A DNA stretch of 6,210 nt, taken from an uncultured Candidatus Saccharibacteria bacterium (GTDB taxonomy: Bacteria; Patescibacteriota; Saccharimonadia; Saccharimonadales; Saccharimonadaceae). The translations under genes and the position numbers were made by a program. Position 1 is the stretch's first letter, and each line of letters opens with the position of its first letter. The notes beneath the pieces were generated by a model, which was not told the origin of the DNA, searched no databases, and saw nothing but the letters and a program-made list of their open reading frames with translations. This document shows positions 1 to 5,694 of the stretch, piece after piece. The stretch lies in the NCBI GenBank assembly GCA_947097085.1, contig CAMUQR010000039.1:1-6210 (forward strand), read 5' to 3'.

Positions 1-717
1 TTCATGATTTGAGAAGAACTTATCGTGCATCGCCAAACCGATTTTGAAGGTTAAAACTTGCTTACCTTCTGAGTTTTGGCCTAAACTTGGGTCACTGAGC
101 AATGAAGCTTTTTGATCGCGCAATAAATAATCATACTGACTATTTTTAATTTCCGAGTCAAGCTGTTTAGTGGCTTCATCGGCATTAGTTTGCGATTGAT
201 TATTAATTTCTTCTAACTTGCCGTTGTTAATATAAGTTACTTGCGCGTTATTCAAAGTCTTCATCAGGCGCTCCAACTCCACATAACCAGTTGATGAAAA
301 AGCATCAATAATCAAATTTTTCTTGTGCGGATCAACATCAATTTTAGAAATTGTAATGTCGAGTTTGTATTTCGTAATGACTTGAGTAATTAATGAAAAA
401 GTACGTGAAGTTACCGTCTTTTTCTTATGAATCGCGTCAAGTCGTGATAATTGTTTTTGAATCGTTAATAAACTATTAATACCCTGGTAGTTTTTATATT
501 TATTAAAATCATTGGTAATTTGCTTATCCTGACTACCAATAATAATCGACTGAACAATTGCTACTACCATCAACAAAACAATCGTCACAGTCACAAAACC
601 ACCCGAGATAATAATTGACCAGGTCGCTACTCGATCGCGCATTTGACGCGCCGCCAAAACCTCTTGCTTAATATCCGGTAAGAGATTAACTTCAACCATT
701 TTCATTGAGCGTTTCAT
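1..717 (-). CDS. pilN: PilN-like type IV pilus assembly protein (partial, 3' end outside window)
   Basis: The frame is open for exactly 239 codons from ATG at 717 to the left edge with no stop, so the C-terminus is missing. The protein has a short cytoplasmic N-terminus carrying VNLLPDIKQE at residues 10-19, which resembles the INLLP motif by which PilN binds PilM. One membrane helix follows at about 34-60, then a polar, helix-prone stretch (62-100) and a mixed alpha/beta domain outside the membrane. In known systems PilN links cytoplasmic PilM to PilO and the pilus machine in the cell envelope. The start overlaps the pilM stop as ATGA, and an AAGGAG site lies 9 bases upstream inside pilM, so translation is probably coupled. 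Methionines at residues 5 and 7 are weaker starts, being farther from that site. The family call rests on the motif, topology and pilM neighbour; a PilN/PilO-type fusion cannot be excluded because the end is cut off. Confidence 0.8.
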   Translation of the reverse strand, partial: MKRSMKMVEVNLLPDIKQEVLAARQMRDRVATWSIIISGGFVTVTIVLLMVVAIVQSIIIGSQDKQITNDFNKYKNYQGINSLLTIQKQLSRLDAIHKKKTVTSRTFSLITQVITKYKLDITISKIDVDPHKKNLIIDAFSSTGYVELERLMKTLNNAQVTYINNGKLEEINNQSQTNADEATKQLDSEIKNSQYDYLLRDQKASLLSDPSLGQNSEGKQVLTFKIGLAMHDKFFSNHE

Positions 718-1775
718 AGATTATTGCTCCTTTGCGCTAAACCTACCGCCACCGCAAATTCCGCACCAGTCGACAATAAGGCATTCTGTTGTTCAGGCGT
801 TAAGACCACATCATTCCAAGGTGAACCAATCACAGTTTTAACACTAGTGTAGTTAGCGATATATTGATTCATCATCGGGGTCATTGCTGCGTAACCTGAC
901 ACAATAATTTGTCCGACTTGTAATTGCGGGTAGCGAGTCTGGAAGAATTTCAGAGACTTATTCAGTTCAGCGGTAAAGTTCTCAAGTGACGACTCAATCG
1001 CCGCAAACACTTTACCTTCAAGCTTATCAGTTGCTAAACCAAATTTCAGAATAAATTGTCGCGCTTGATCTTCTTTAATATCGAGACCGCGGACCGCCGC
1101 TTGAATAATATTATTGAAACCGATTGGAATTGACCGAACTAGACGTGGTGCTCCCTGATATACAATCGTAAGCTCAGTAGTGATTTCCCCTAAGTCGACG
1201 ATCATATTTGCTCCGCCATCCAGCTCCATATTCAGTGAGCGCGAAATTGCAATTTGATCTGGTTCAAACGCAATTACATTTAAGCCCAGTTCTTCTAGAA
1301 AATCTAACTGCCGTTCACTATATTCAATTGAGGTACTTGACAGTAAAACTTCTTTTTTCGACGGGTCGCGCGGTGATTGACCAAGCACTGCCCAGTCAAA
1401 TTTTGCATCTTCAACTGCCATCGGGATGTATTGATCAACTTGATACTTGATGGTTTTGGTGAGTTCCACGTCAGTTTGATCAGGCATATCAATAATTGTG
1501 GTAAACGCTTTGCTCGATGGCAAGCTCAAGACAACGTTTTTGGTTTTAATACCAGATTGGCCAATAGCGTTCGCCACCGCCTCACCTAAGCGTTTCGAAC
1601 CCGAATCCGAATCATCCATACTGACCCGCATATCGATTGGCAGATAGGCATAATTTTTTAAGACAAAAGAACCAGCCCCGTCCTTATTATCACGAGGTGC
1701 TAATTGAACTACACGGATTGATCTAGTGCCTATATCCAGACCAAAAAAGTCGCCCACTCTGCTAAATATATTCAT
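714..1775 (-). CDS. pilM: Type IV pilus assembly ATPase-fold protein PilM
   Basis: The 353-aa product is an actin/FtsA-like cytoplasmic protein that docks on the PilN N-terminus and connects the inner-membrane pilus platform to cytoplasmic motors. The nucleotide-binding phosphate-1 motif is at residues 11-25 (FGLDIGTRSIRVVQL), phosphate-2 at about 190-208 (MIVDLGEITTELTIV), and the adenosine-side motif at about 289-302 (IIVSGYAAMTP). The ending AVAVGLAQR is typical of the family. The frame stays open upstream to an ATG at 1811, but I chose the ATG at 1775: it begins MNIFSRVGDFFGLDIGT, the normal PilM length and N-terminus, and the upstream ATG lies within the promoter. No Shine-Dalgarno sequence precedes 1775; a TATAAT box sits 7 bases before it, pointing to a leaderless transcript. 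The gene is first in its unit and overlaps the pilN-like gene by ATGA. One oddity is GY where PilM-like proteins usually have GG in the adenosine motif. Confidence 0.93.
   Translation of the reverse strand: MNIFSRVGDFFGLDIGTRSIRVVQLAPRDNKDGAGSFVLKNYAYLPIDMRVSMDDSDSGSKRLGEAVANAIGQSGIKTKNVVLSLPSSKAFTTIIDMPDQTDVELTKTIKYQVDQYIPMAVEDAKFDWAVLGQSPRDPSKKEVLLSSTSIEYSERQLDFLEELGLNVIAFEPDQIAISRSLNMELDGGANMIVDLGEITTELTIVYQGAPRLVRSIPIGFNNIIQAAVRGLDIKEDQARQFILKFGLATDKLEGKVFAAIESSLENFTAELNKSLKFFQTRYPQLQVGQIIVSGYAAMTPMMNQYIANYTSVKTVIGSPWNDVVLTPEQQNALLSTGAEFAVAVGLAQRSNNL
727..732 (-). promoter_or_regulatory. Ribosome binding site of the pilN-like gene
   Basis: AAGGAG on the minus strand lies inside the last codons of pilM, 9 bases before the ATG of the pilN-like gene. 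With the ATGA overlap, it fixes the first of three nearby methionines as the start and suggests coupled translation of the two pilus proteins. Confidence 0.75.
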
Positions 1776-1782
1776 AAGCTTT

Positions 1783-1811
1783 ATTATACATAAACGCTGT
1801 AGTTTTCGCAA
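1783..1811 (-). promoter_or_regulatory. pilM promoter, predicted leaderless
   Basis: On the minus strand, TTGCGA (1811-1806; 4 of 6 match to TTGACA) is separated by 17 bases from a perfect TATAAT (1788-1783). Only 7 bases remain between the -10 box and the pilM ATG at 1775, so the expected transcription start is at or next to the A of ATG. The spacing is seen directly; leaderless translation is inferred. Confidence 0.72.
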
Positions 1812-1867
1812 CTTTTTTATTATTATCCATCAGCCAACCCCGCCCGCTGGGCTTTAGATGTTTTTTA

Positions 1868-1876
1868 TGCTATAAT
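1868..1876 (+). promoter_or_regulatory. ychF promoter, extended -10
   Basis: TGCTATAAT is a perfect extended -10 element (TGn plus TATAAT). No good -35 hexamer is seen 16-18 bases upstream (the 17-base position reads TGGGCT), which is tolerated at extended -10 promoters. The predicted start near 1883 leaves a leader of about 17 bases that contains the AAGGAG ribosome site. It fires away from the pilM promoter, whose predicted start is about 108 bases away. Confidence 0.7.
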
Positions 1877-1890
1877 TTGCCTGATTATTA

Positions 1891-1896
1891 AAGGAG
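1891..1896 (+). promoter_or_regulatory. Ribosome binding site of ychF
   Basis: AAGGAG is followed by only four T residues before the ATG at 1901. The spacer is short, but the same AAGGAG-N4-ATG arrangement recurs at the membrane-protein gene starting at 3950, so it looks like a habit of this genome. Confidence 0.75.
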
Positions 1897-1900
1897 TTTT

Positions 1901-2974
1901 ATGAGTTTATCAATTGGAATTGTCGGTTTGCCCAATGTTGGCAAATCCACCTTGTTTAATATTTTAACTAAAAATGAAATTTTGGCGGCGAATTATCCGT
2001 TCGCAACTATCGAGCCAAATTCAGGCATCGTACCAGTGCCTGACCAGCGTCTGAATGTTTTACAACAAATTTACGGTGCTAGCAAAATTATCCCAGCCAC
2101 AGTTGAATTTATTGATATTGCTGGCTTAGTCGCAGGTGCTTCCAAGGGTGAAGGTCTCGGCAACCAATTCCTAGCCAATATCCGCAACACTAGTGCCATC
2201 ATTCATCTGGTGCGCGCTTTTGATGATGACAACATTATTCACGTTAACAATCAGATTAACTCAGCTGGTGATATTGAGGTTATCAATACCGAGCTGATTC
2301 TAGCTGATCTCGCTTCCATCGATAAACAACTTGCCAAGCTCACCAAAGAAGCCAAGGCTAACCCAAAACTCCGCACCAAACTTGACCTGCTTAATCACAT
2401 CAAAACTGAACTGGAATCCGGCAAAACTATCAACCAATTAGATATTGATCACGATGAGATTAAGGATTTAAATCTCCTGACAGCTAAACCAGTAATTTAT
2501 GTCTTCAACCTCTCCGAAGCTGACCTCACTAATGATGCCAAAAAAGCCGAGCTCAGCGCCTTGGTCGCTCCCACCAAAGCTAACTTCATCGCCATCAAAC
2601 TGGAAGATGAACTCCGCACCCTACCTGACGATGAAGCCAAAGAGCTACTCGAAAGTTACGGTGTCAGCGAAGGTGGTTTAGCTCAACTAATCCATTCCGC
2701 CTATGATATTTTAGGCTTACAAAGTTACCTCACCGCTGGGCCAAAAGAAATCCACGCATGGACAATCAAACAAGGCTCGACCGCCCCGCAAGCCGCTGGC
2801 GTTATTCACTCCGATTTTGAGCGGGGCTTTATTGCCGCACAAATTATTGACTACGATGACCTCGTCGCATTCGGTAGTGAACAAAAAGCTAAAGAAGCCG
2901 GCAAAATCCGCACTGAAGGTAAGGATTACATCATGCGCCCCGGCGATGTCGTTGAGTTTCGCTTTAACGTTTAA
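1901..2974 (+). CDS. ychF: Ribosome-associated nucleotidase YchF (OLA1 family)
   Basis: The 357-aa protein is a complete Obg-family P-loop nucleotidase; family members prefer ATP, bind ribosomes and take part in stress responses and translation control. The G1/P-loop GLPNVGKST is at residues 9-17, the Walker B/G3 region DIAGLVAGA at 72-80 followed by the glycine-rich KGEGLGNQF, and the G4 position reads NLSE at 203-206. That NxxE replaces the GTPase NKxD and is the family's signature for relaxed, ATP-favouring specificity. His114 in NIIHV matches the position of the catalytic histidine of E. coli YchF. A helical insert spans about 130-190, and a C-terminal TGS-type domain (about 276-357) begins near the conserved YLTAGPKEIHAWTI and ends RPGDVVEFRFNV. 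Length is close to the E. coli protein (363 aa). The gene has its own extended -10 promoter and a strong ribosome site, and is followed by a hairpin terminator. It is the only plus-strand gene here. Confidence 0.97.
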   Translation: MSLSIGIVGLPNVGKSTLFNILTKNEILAANYPFATIEPNSGIVPVPDQRLNVLQQIYGASKIIPATVEFIDIAGLVAGASKGEGLGNQFLANIRNTSAIIHLVRAFDDDNIIHVNNQINSAGDIEVINTELILADLASIDKQLAKLTKEAKANPKLRTKLDLLNHIKTELESGKTINQLDIDHDEIKDLNLLTAKPVIYVFNLSEADLTNDAKKAELSALVAPTKANFIAIKLEDELRTLPDDEAKELLESYGVSEGGLAQLIHSAYDILGLQSYLTAGPKEIHAWTIKQGSTAPQAAGVIHSDFERGFIAAQIIDYDDLVAFGSEQKAKEAGKIRTEGKDYIMRPGDVVEFRFNV

Positions 2975-3002
2975 CTCTCAACTTATAACTTTTCAACCAC
3001 TT

Positions 3003-3033
3003 AAAATCCCCCGCTTACACGCGAGGGATTTTT
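3003..3033. terminator. Bidirectional intrinsic terminator between ychF and the convergent membrane-protein gene
   Basis: Two 12-base arms (3003-3014 and 3021-3032) enclose a 6-base loop. On the plus strand there is one C-A mismatch and the hairpin ends in a T run (3029-3033), fitting termination of ychF. On the minus strand the same position becomes a G-U wobble, so all 12 pairs can form, and the arm ends in TTTT, fitting termination of the gene whose stop codon is at 3048. Confidence 0.88.
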
Positions 3034-3047
3034 AACAATCAGCTAGT

Positions 3048-3950
3048 CTAAAAAGTTTCTTTTGGTTGAAGTTGATTAATTGTAGCTTGGACTGCCACCA
3101 TCTGCTCAGCTGTTAAATCTTTTGTAAGCTTCGACAATACGCGATCGTTATTGTTAACGACATCGTGTAATTCCATCATCAACTGACCGGTACCAGTGCT
3201 ACGAGTTTTCAGCACACGAATCACAGTGCGTGGTTTATTGCCTTTGAAGATTTTATCATGTTTATTATCATTCAGAAGTTTCACCACTGCTTGATCTAAC
3301 TTTTTGTCAGCATCTAATTGCTTAACTAAATCGTCATACAATTCCGGCGCTACACTTGCTGTGTATTTTAAATCACGATACATTTTGGCTGACTTATCTT
3401 TAGTTCGCTCCCCAACTGCCCAGGTGCCTGCTACCCAACCACCGATTGCTCCACCAGCTACACTTAGCCAAAATGAAATAGCACTGACAACGGAGTTTTT
3501 AATTTTAGTGCCTTTACGATTAGAACGTGAAGTCAAAGTGATGGTTGACTCGTTATGTTGATACTCTAAGTATTTATAAAAATTCAAATCCTGACTCACT
3601 TTTTTATTAAAGTCTTCTAGATCCTTGGCGCTTAGCTTGCCATATTTTGCTTCAATGCCTTCTTTGATATCTTGCACAGCATAATGATAATCACCGTAAG
3701 TGCTGGTGAAGAATGATGCCAAACCAATCAACATCGCCAGTGGAATCATCCAGGTACGAATTGGCTGCTTGCTCAGCTTAGTGCCGATAAACAAACCAAC
3801 CGCTGCTAAACCACCAACCAGTGCCGCTCCGATTGGAAAAATATAAGCAATTGAAAATCCTTGAATATTAAGATTGAATCGATGGTTTAAAAACGCTGTT
3901 AGAAATGACGCTAAACACAGCGTAATCACCGTTAAAATTGTTGCTAACAT
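3048..3950 (-). CDS. Membrane protein of unknown function, four predicted helices
   Basis: I do not recognise this 300-aa protein. Hydrophobic segments are at about residues 3-21, 33-56, 66-84 and 155-179. The fourth is rich in small residues (AGGAIGGWVAG), with glycine spacing suited to helix packing. Between the third and fourth helices lies a polar loop (about 85-152) starting with tyrosines and acidic residues and ending in a basic patch. The C-terminal 120 residues are soluble, charged and mostly helical by composition. No catalytic motif, cysteine pair or transporter signature stands out. The N-terminal helix could be a signal anchor; orientation is uncertain because both sides of the fourth helix are basic. 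The start at 3950 is supported by AAGGAG four bases upstream and an extended -10 box about 28 bases upstream. It has its own promoter and shares a terminator with ychF, so it seems to be a single-gene unit with no functional hint from neighbours. Confidence 0.85.
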   Translation of the reverse strand: MLATILTVITLCLASFLTAFLNHRFNLNIQGFSIAYIFPIGAALVGGLAAVGLFIGTKLSKQPIRTWMIPLAMLIGLASFFTSTYGDYHYAVQDIKEGIEAKYGKLSAKDLEDFNKKVSQDLNFYKYLEYQHNESTITLTSRSNRKGTKIKNSVVSAISFWLSVAGGAIGGWVAGTWAVGERTKDKSAKMYRDLKYTASVAPELYDDLVKQLDADKKLDQAVVKLLNDNKHDKIFKGNKPRTVIRVLKTRSTGTGQLMMELHDVVNNNDRVLSKLTKDLTAEQMVAVQATINQLQPKETF

Positions 3951-3954
3951 AACT

Positions 3955-3960
3955 CTCCTT
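3955..3960 (-). promoter_or_regulatory. Ribosome binding site of the membrane-protein gene
   Basis: AAGGAG on the minus strand lies 4 bases before the ATG at 3950. A second purine block, GAGGAG (3976-3971), sits farther upstream but falls at or before the predicted transcription start, so it is unlikely to act in translation. Confidence 0.72.
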
Positions 3961-3977
3961 TGTTTAATTTCTCCTCT

Positions 3978-3986
3978 ATTATAACA
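3978..3986 (-). promoter_or_regulatory. Promoter of the membrane-protein gene, extended -10
   Basis: TGTTATAAT on the minus strand is a perfect extended -10 element. The hexamer at 17-base spacing (GATATT) is a poor -35. Transcription would begin near 3971, giving a leader of about 20 bases that includes the AAGGAG site. Confidence 0.68.
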
Positions 3987-3997
3987 CGCCCTGAACT

Positions 3998-4024
3998 AAA
4001 AATATCGTTGTAAATAAGTCAACG
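3998..4024 (-). terminator. Weak candidate terminator downstream of tlyA
   Basis: On the minus strand CGTTG and CAACG form a 5-pair stem around a 9-base loop (4024-4006), followed by ATA and a run of five T (4002-3998). It lies about 45 bases after the tlyA stop and just before the next promoter, where a terminator would be expected. The stem is short and AT-leaning, so read-through into the membrane-protein gene is quite possible. The rest of 3951-4069 holds only that gene's promoter and ribosome site. Confidence 0.33.
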
Positions 4025-4069
4025 GTGTCTTTAATGATTGTATAAGTTTTTGTTCCACAATACCGAGCG

Positions 4070-4798
4070 CTAATTCTTTGGTTTTAACAGATAAAAGCGT
4101 TCAATGTTGCCTTTTTTACCACTAACAGCACTGTCTTGCTTCGCCACAATCACTGCCACATCTCGCACCCAATTCTCGAACTCGGCCAACACTTGCCGAC
4201 GATATTTCTCGTTTTTAATCACGCCTTTGTTTAAAAAACTTTTTTCAGCCTCAAATTGTGGTTTTAACATCACCGCTAATTGTGTTGCTGGCTTCGTCAA
4301 ATTTGTCATAATCCCCGGTAAAATCCGTCGCACCGAGATGAACGATACATCAATCAAAATCAGGTCTGGTCGAGCCTGTTGTGGATTTAACACGAAGTCG
4401 CGAATATCGGTTTTTTCGTGAAGTTCAATTCGTGGATCTTGACGCAATTTTTTATCCATTTGATCAGAACCGACATCCACCGCGTAAACTAACCGCGCCC
4501 CGGCCTGTAATGCAAATTCTGTAAAACCACCAGTGCTTGACCCCACATCCAACACGACTTTATCGCGAAAATCTAATCGTAAAGCCTCAGCTACGCTAGC
4601 TAGTTTTAAACCAGCCCGCGACACCAATTGCTGTTGAATTTGCAGTTCTATTTTGTCATCATCATTAACGAACCAACCAGCTTTTGTTACCGCCCGACCA
4701 TTAACTAACACCTCGCCTAGCCGAATAAAGTTTTCCGCCTGTGAGCGACTACTGACTAATCCCCGCTCTACTAACACTTTGTCTAATCGTTGTTTCAT
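4070..4798 (-). CDS. tlyA: TlyA-family rRNA 2'-O-methyltransferase (S4 plus FtsJ-like domains)
   Basis: The 242-aa protein begins with an S4 RNA-binding domain (residues 1 to about 60; RLDKVLVERGLVSSRSQAE then LVNGRAVTKAG). A linker SRAGLKL leads to a Rossmann methyltransferase fold. The S-adenosylmethionine motif is DVGSSTGGFT at 84-93, with VYAVDVG at 104-110 as the next strand. K65, D150, K179 (in LKPQFE) and E233 fit the K-D-K-E catalytic tetrad of FtsJ-type 2'-O-methyltransferases. Known TlyA enzymes methylate cytidines of 16S and/or 23S rRNA; some homologues are annotated as hemolysins, a role not supported by anything here. It is slightly shorter than the roughly 270-aa mycobacterial enzyme. 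The start at 4798 has no Shine-Dalgarno sequence (AACCGCC precedes it), but a TATAAT lies exactly 7 bases upstream, suggesting a leaderless mRNA. Which rRNA site is modified cannot be told from the sequence alone. Confidence 0.94.
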   Translation of the reverse strand: MKQRLDKVLVERGLVSSRSQAENFIRLGEVLVNGRAVTKAGWFVNDDDKIELQIQQQLVSRAGLKLASVAEALRLDFRDKVVLDVGSSTGGFTEFALQAGARLVYAVDVGSDQMDKKLRQDPRIELHEKTDIRDFVLNPQQARPDLILIDVSFISVRRILPGIMTNLTKPATQLAVMLKPQFEAEKSFLNKGVIKNEKYRRQVLAEFENWVRDVAVIVAKQDSAVSGKKGNIERFYLLKPKN

Positions 4799-4805
4799 GG
4801 CGGTT

Positions 4806-4814
4806 ATTATACCA
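4806..4814 (-). promoter_or_regulatory. tlyA promoter, extended -10, predicted leaderless
   Basis: TGGTATAAT on the minus strand ends 7 bases before the tlyA ATG, the same distance as at pilM. The -35 position at 17-base spacing reads TAATTA and is poor. Transcription should begin at or next to the A of ATG, leaving no room for a ribosome site. The upstream efp terminator ends about 25 bases before this element. Confidence 0.7.
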
Positions 4815-4837
4815 CGAAATCCTTTTCATAATTAGTA

Positions 4838-4880
4838 AAATAAAAACAACCGCCTGCTACATTAACAGAACGGCTGTTTT
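4838..4880 (-). terminator. Intrinsic terminator after efp
   Basis: On the minus strand AAAACAGCCG (4880-4871) pairs with CGGTTGTTTT (4852-4843) through ten pairs including one G-U wobble. Within the 18-base loop CTGTT and AGCAG can stack as an inner stem. A T-rich tail (TTTTTATTTT) follows. On the plus strand the wobble becomes an A-C mismatch, so it works better for minus-strand transcripts. It closes the rpsF-ssb-rpsR-efp unit, 20 bases after the efp stop. Confidence 0.85.
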
Positions 4881-4900
4881 ATTTATCATTCTATTGCTAC

Positions 4901-5461
4901 TTATTTACGGCGTTCGCGGTAAGCACCAGTTTCAGTGTCGATCGACACTTCATCACCAGTTTTGATAAAGGCTGGAACTTTGACTACTAGACCGGTTTCT
5001 AGTTTGGCGTCTTTTAGCACACTGGAAGTAGTGTCACCTTTGACCACATCCTCAGTGTAAACTACGCTCAAGAACAGGTTTTTTGGCAAAGTCAGGTTAA
5101 TTACCCGACCGTCGAAGAATTGAAGATTAACTTCCGTACCCTCTTTCAAATAATTAATACTATCACCGACAATTTCCAAACTCAGCTCAAATTGCTCAAA
5201 AGTCTCTTGATTCATGAAGTAAGCATTGTCGCCATCTTTATACAAATATTGGACTTTTTGGCTGTCAACTTCCGCTGGTTTGATTTTTTCTTGGCCTTTG
5301 TAAGTTTTTGGTAGCACGCTACCGTCGGCTAAGTTGCGAATTTTGACGTTGACGATGCTACCGCCTCGTCCCATCACTTTTTGTGAATATTCAATCACCT
5401 GATAAGGTGCACCATCGATATCAATCAAAACGCCTTTTTTCAGTTCAGTTGGCAAATACAT
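4901..5461 (-). CDS. efp: Translation elongation factor P
   Basis: The 186-aa protein has the normal three-domain EF-P length and binds between the P and E sites of ribosomes stalled on consecutive prolines, helping peptide bond formation. Domain I (about 1-62) begins LPTELKKGVLIDIDGAPYQV; domain II follows, with FMNQETFEQFEL (about 83-94); domain III holds the conserved GLVVKVPAFIKTGDEVSIDTETGAY near the end. The loop that reaches the tRNA CCA end reads VMGRGGS with Arg32 at the tip, where E. coli has Lys34 in PGKG; see findings. The frame is open farther upstream to an ATG at 5527 that overlaps rpsR, but the EF-P N-terminal motif starts at 5461, with AGAGGT five bases before it, so 5461 is the start. 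The gene is 13 bases after rpsR, clearly in the same operon, and followed by a hairpin terminator. Confidence 0.96.
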   Translation of the reverse strand: MYLPTELKKGVLIDIDGAPYQVIEYSQKVMGRGGSIVNVKIRNLADGSVLPKTYKGQEKIKPAEVDSQKVQYLYKDGDNAYFMNQETFEQFELSLEIVGDSINYLKEGTEVNLQFFDGRVINLTLPKNLFLSVVYTEDVVKGDTTSSVLKDAKLETGLVVKVPAFIKTGDEVSIDTETGAYRERRK

Positions 5462-5474
5462 GTTTGACCTCTGA

Positions 5475-5669
5475 TTAAGCCTGGACAAATGGCAACAGCG
5501 CCAAGTGTCGAGCTCGTTTGATCGCAACCGCTAAAGCACGTTGTTGCTTGGCAGTAAGACCAGTTTTGCTAATTGGATCGATTTGACCGTACATATTGAT
5601 GTAGCGTTGCAAAGTTTTCACATCTTTGTAATCAAACACTACGTCGTTATCAAATTTTTTCTTTGACAT
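5475..5669 (-). CDS. rpsR: 30S ribosomal protein bS18
   Basis: This 64-aa small-subunit protein pairs with bS6 and contacts the central domain of 16S rRNA. The conserved core runs from TLQRYINMYGQIDP (residues 19-32) through SKTGLTAKQQRALAVAIKRARHLALLPFV, an almost canonical S18 signature. It is about ten residues shorter than the usual 75, the loss being in the variable N-terminal tail, and it has no cysteines. The ATG at 5669 is preceded by AAAGGAAG at a normal distance. It lies 25 bases after ssb and 13 before efp, in the conserved rpsF-ssb-rpsR order. Confidence 0.97.
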   Translation of the reverse strand: MSKKKFDNDVVFDYKDVKTLQRYINMYGQIDPISKTGLTAKQQRALAVAIKRARHLALLPFVQA

Positions 5670-5694
5670 AAACTTCCTTTAATTGATTAGTAAA

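Noticed and set aside
1208..1589. Two plus-strand open frames (80 and 70 codons) opposite pilM
   Set aside because: They overlap each other and a well-conserved gene and lack start signals.
1776..1811. In-frame extension of pilM to an ATG at 1811 (12 more residues)
   Set aside because: The extension covers the -35 and -10 boxes, has no ribosome site and adds residues not found in PilM; the family N-terminus begins at 1775.
1842..1852. GCCCGCTGGGC as a hairpin or operator in the pilM/ychF intergenic region
   Set aside because: Only four pairs around a 3-base loop with no T run directly after it; too weak to call a terminator or regulator site.
2817..3035. 72-codon plus-strand frame crossing the ychF end into the terminator
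   Set aside because: It runs through the TGS domain in another frame and into a terminator hairpin, so it is a shadow frame.
3304..3561. 85-codon open frame on the plus strand inside the membrane-protein gene
   Set aside because: No ribosome site or promoter and no recognisable domain; the minus-strand frame is far longer and has good start signals.
4050..4060. TTGTGGAACAA inverted repeat after tlyA as its terminator
   Set aside because: Four weak pairs with a 3-base loop and no T run on the minus strand; the 4006-4024 hairpin is the better, though still weak, candidate.
4104..4421. 105-codon open frame on the plus strand inside tlyA
   Set aside because: It lies opposite a clearly conserved methyltransferase domain, has no recognisable motif, and reads as a shadow of tlyA codon use.
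5462..5527. In-frame extension of efp to an ATG at 5527 (22 more residues)
   Set aside because: It overlaps the rpsR 3' end and adds sequence foreign to EF-P; MYLPTELKKG at 5461 is the normal start and has its own AGAGGT site.
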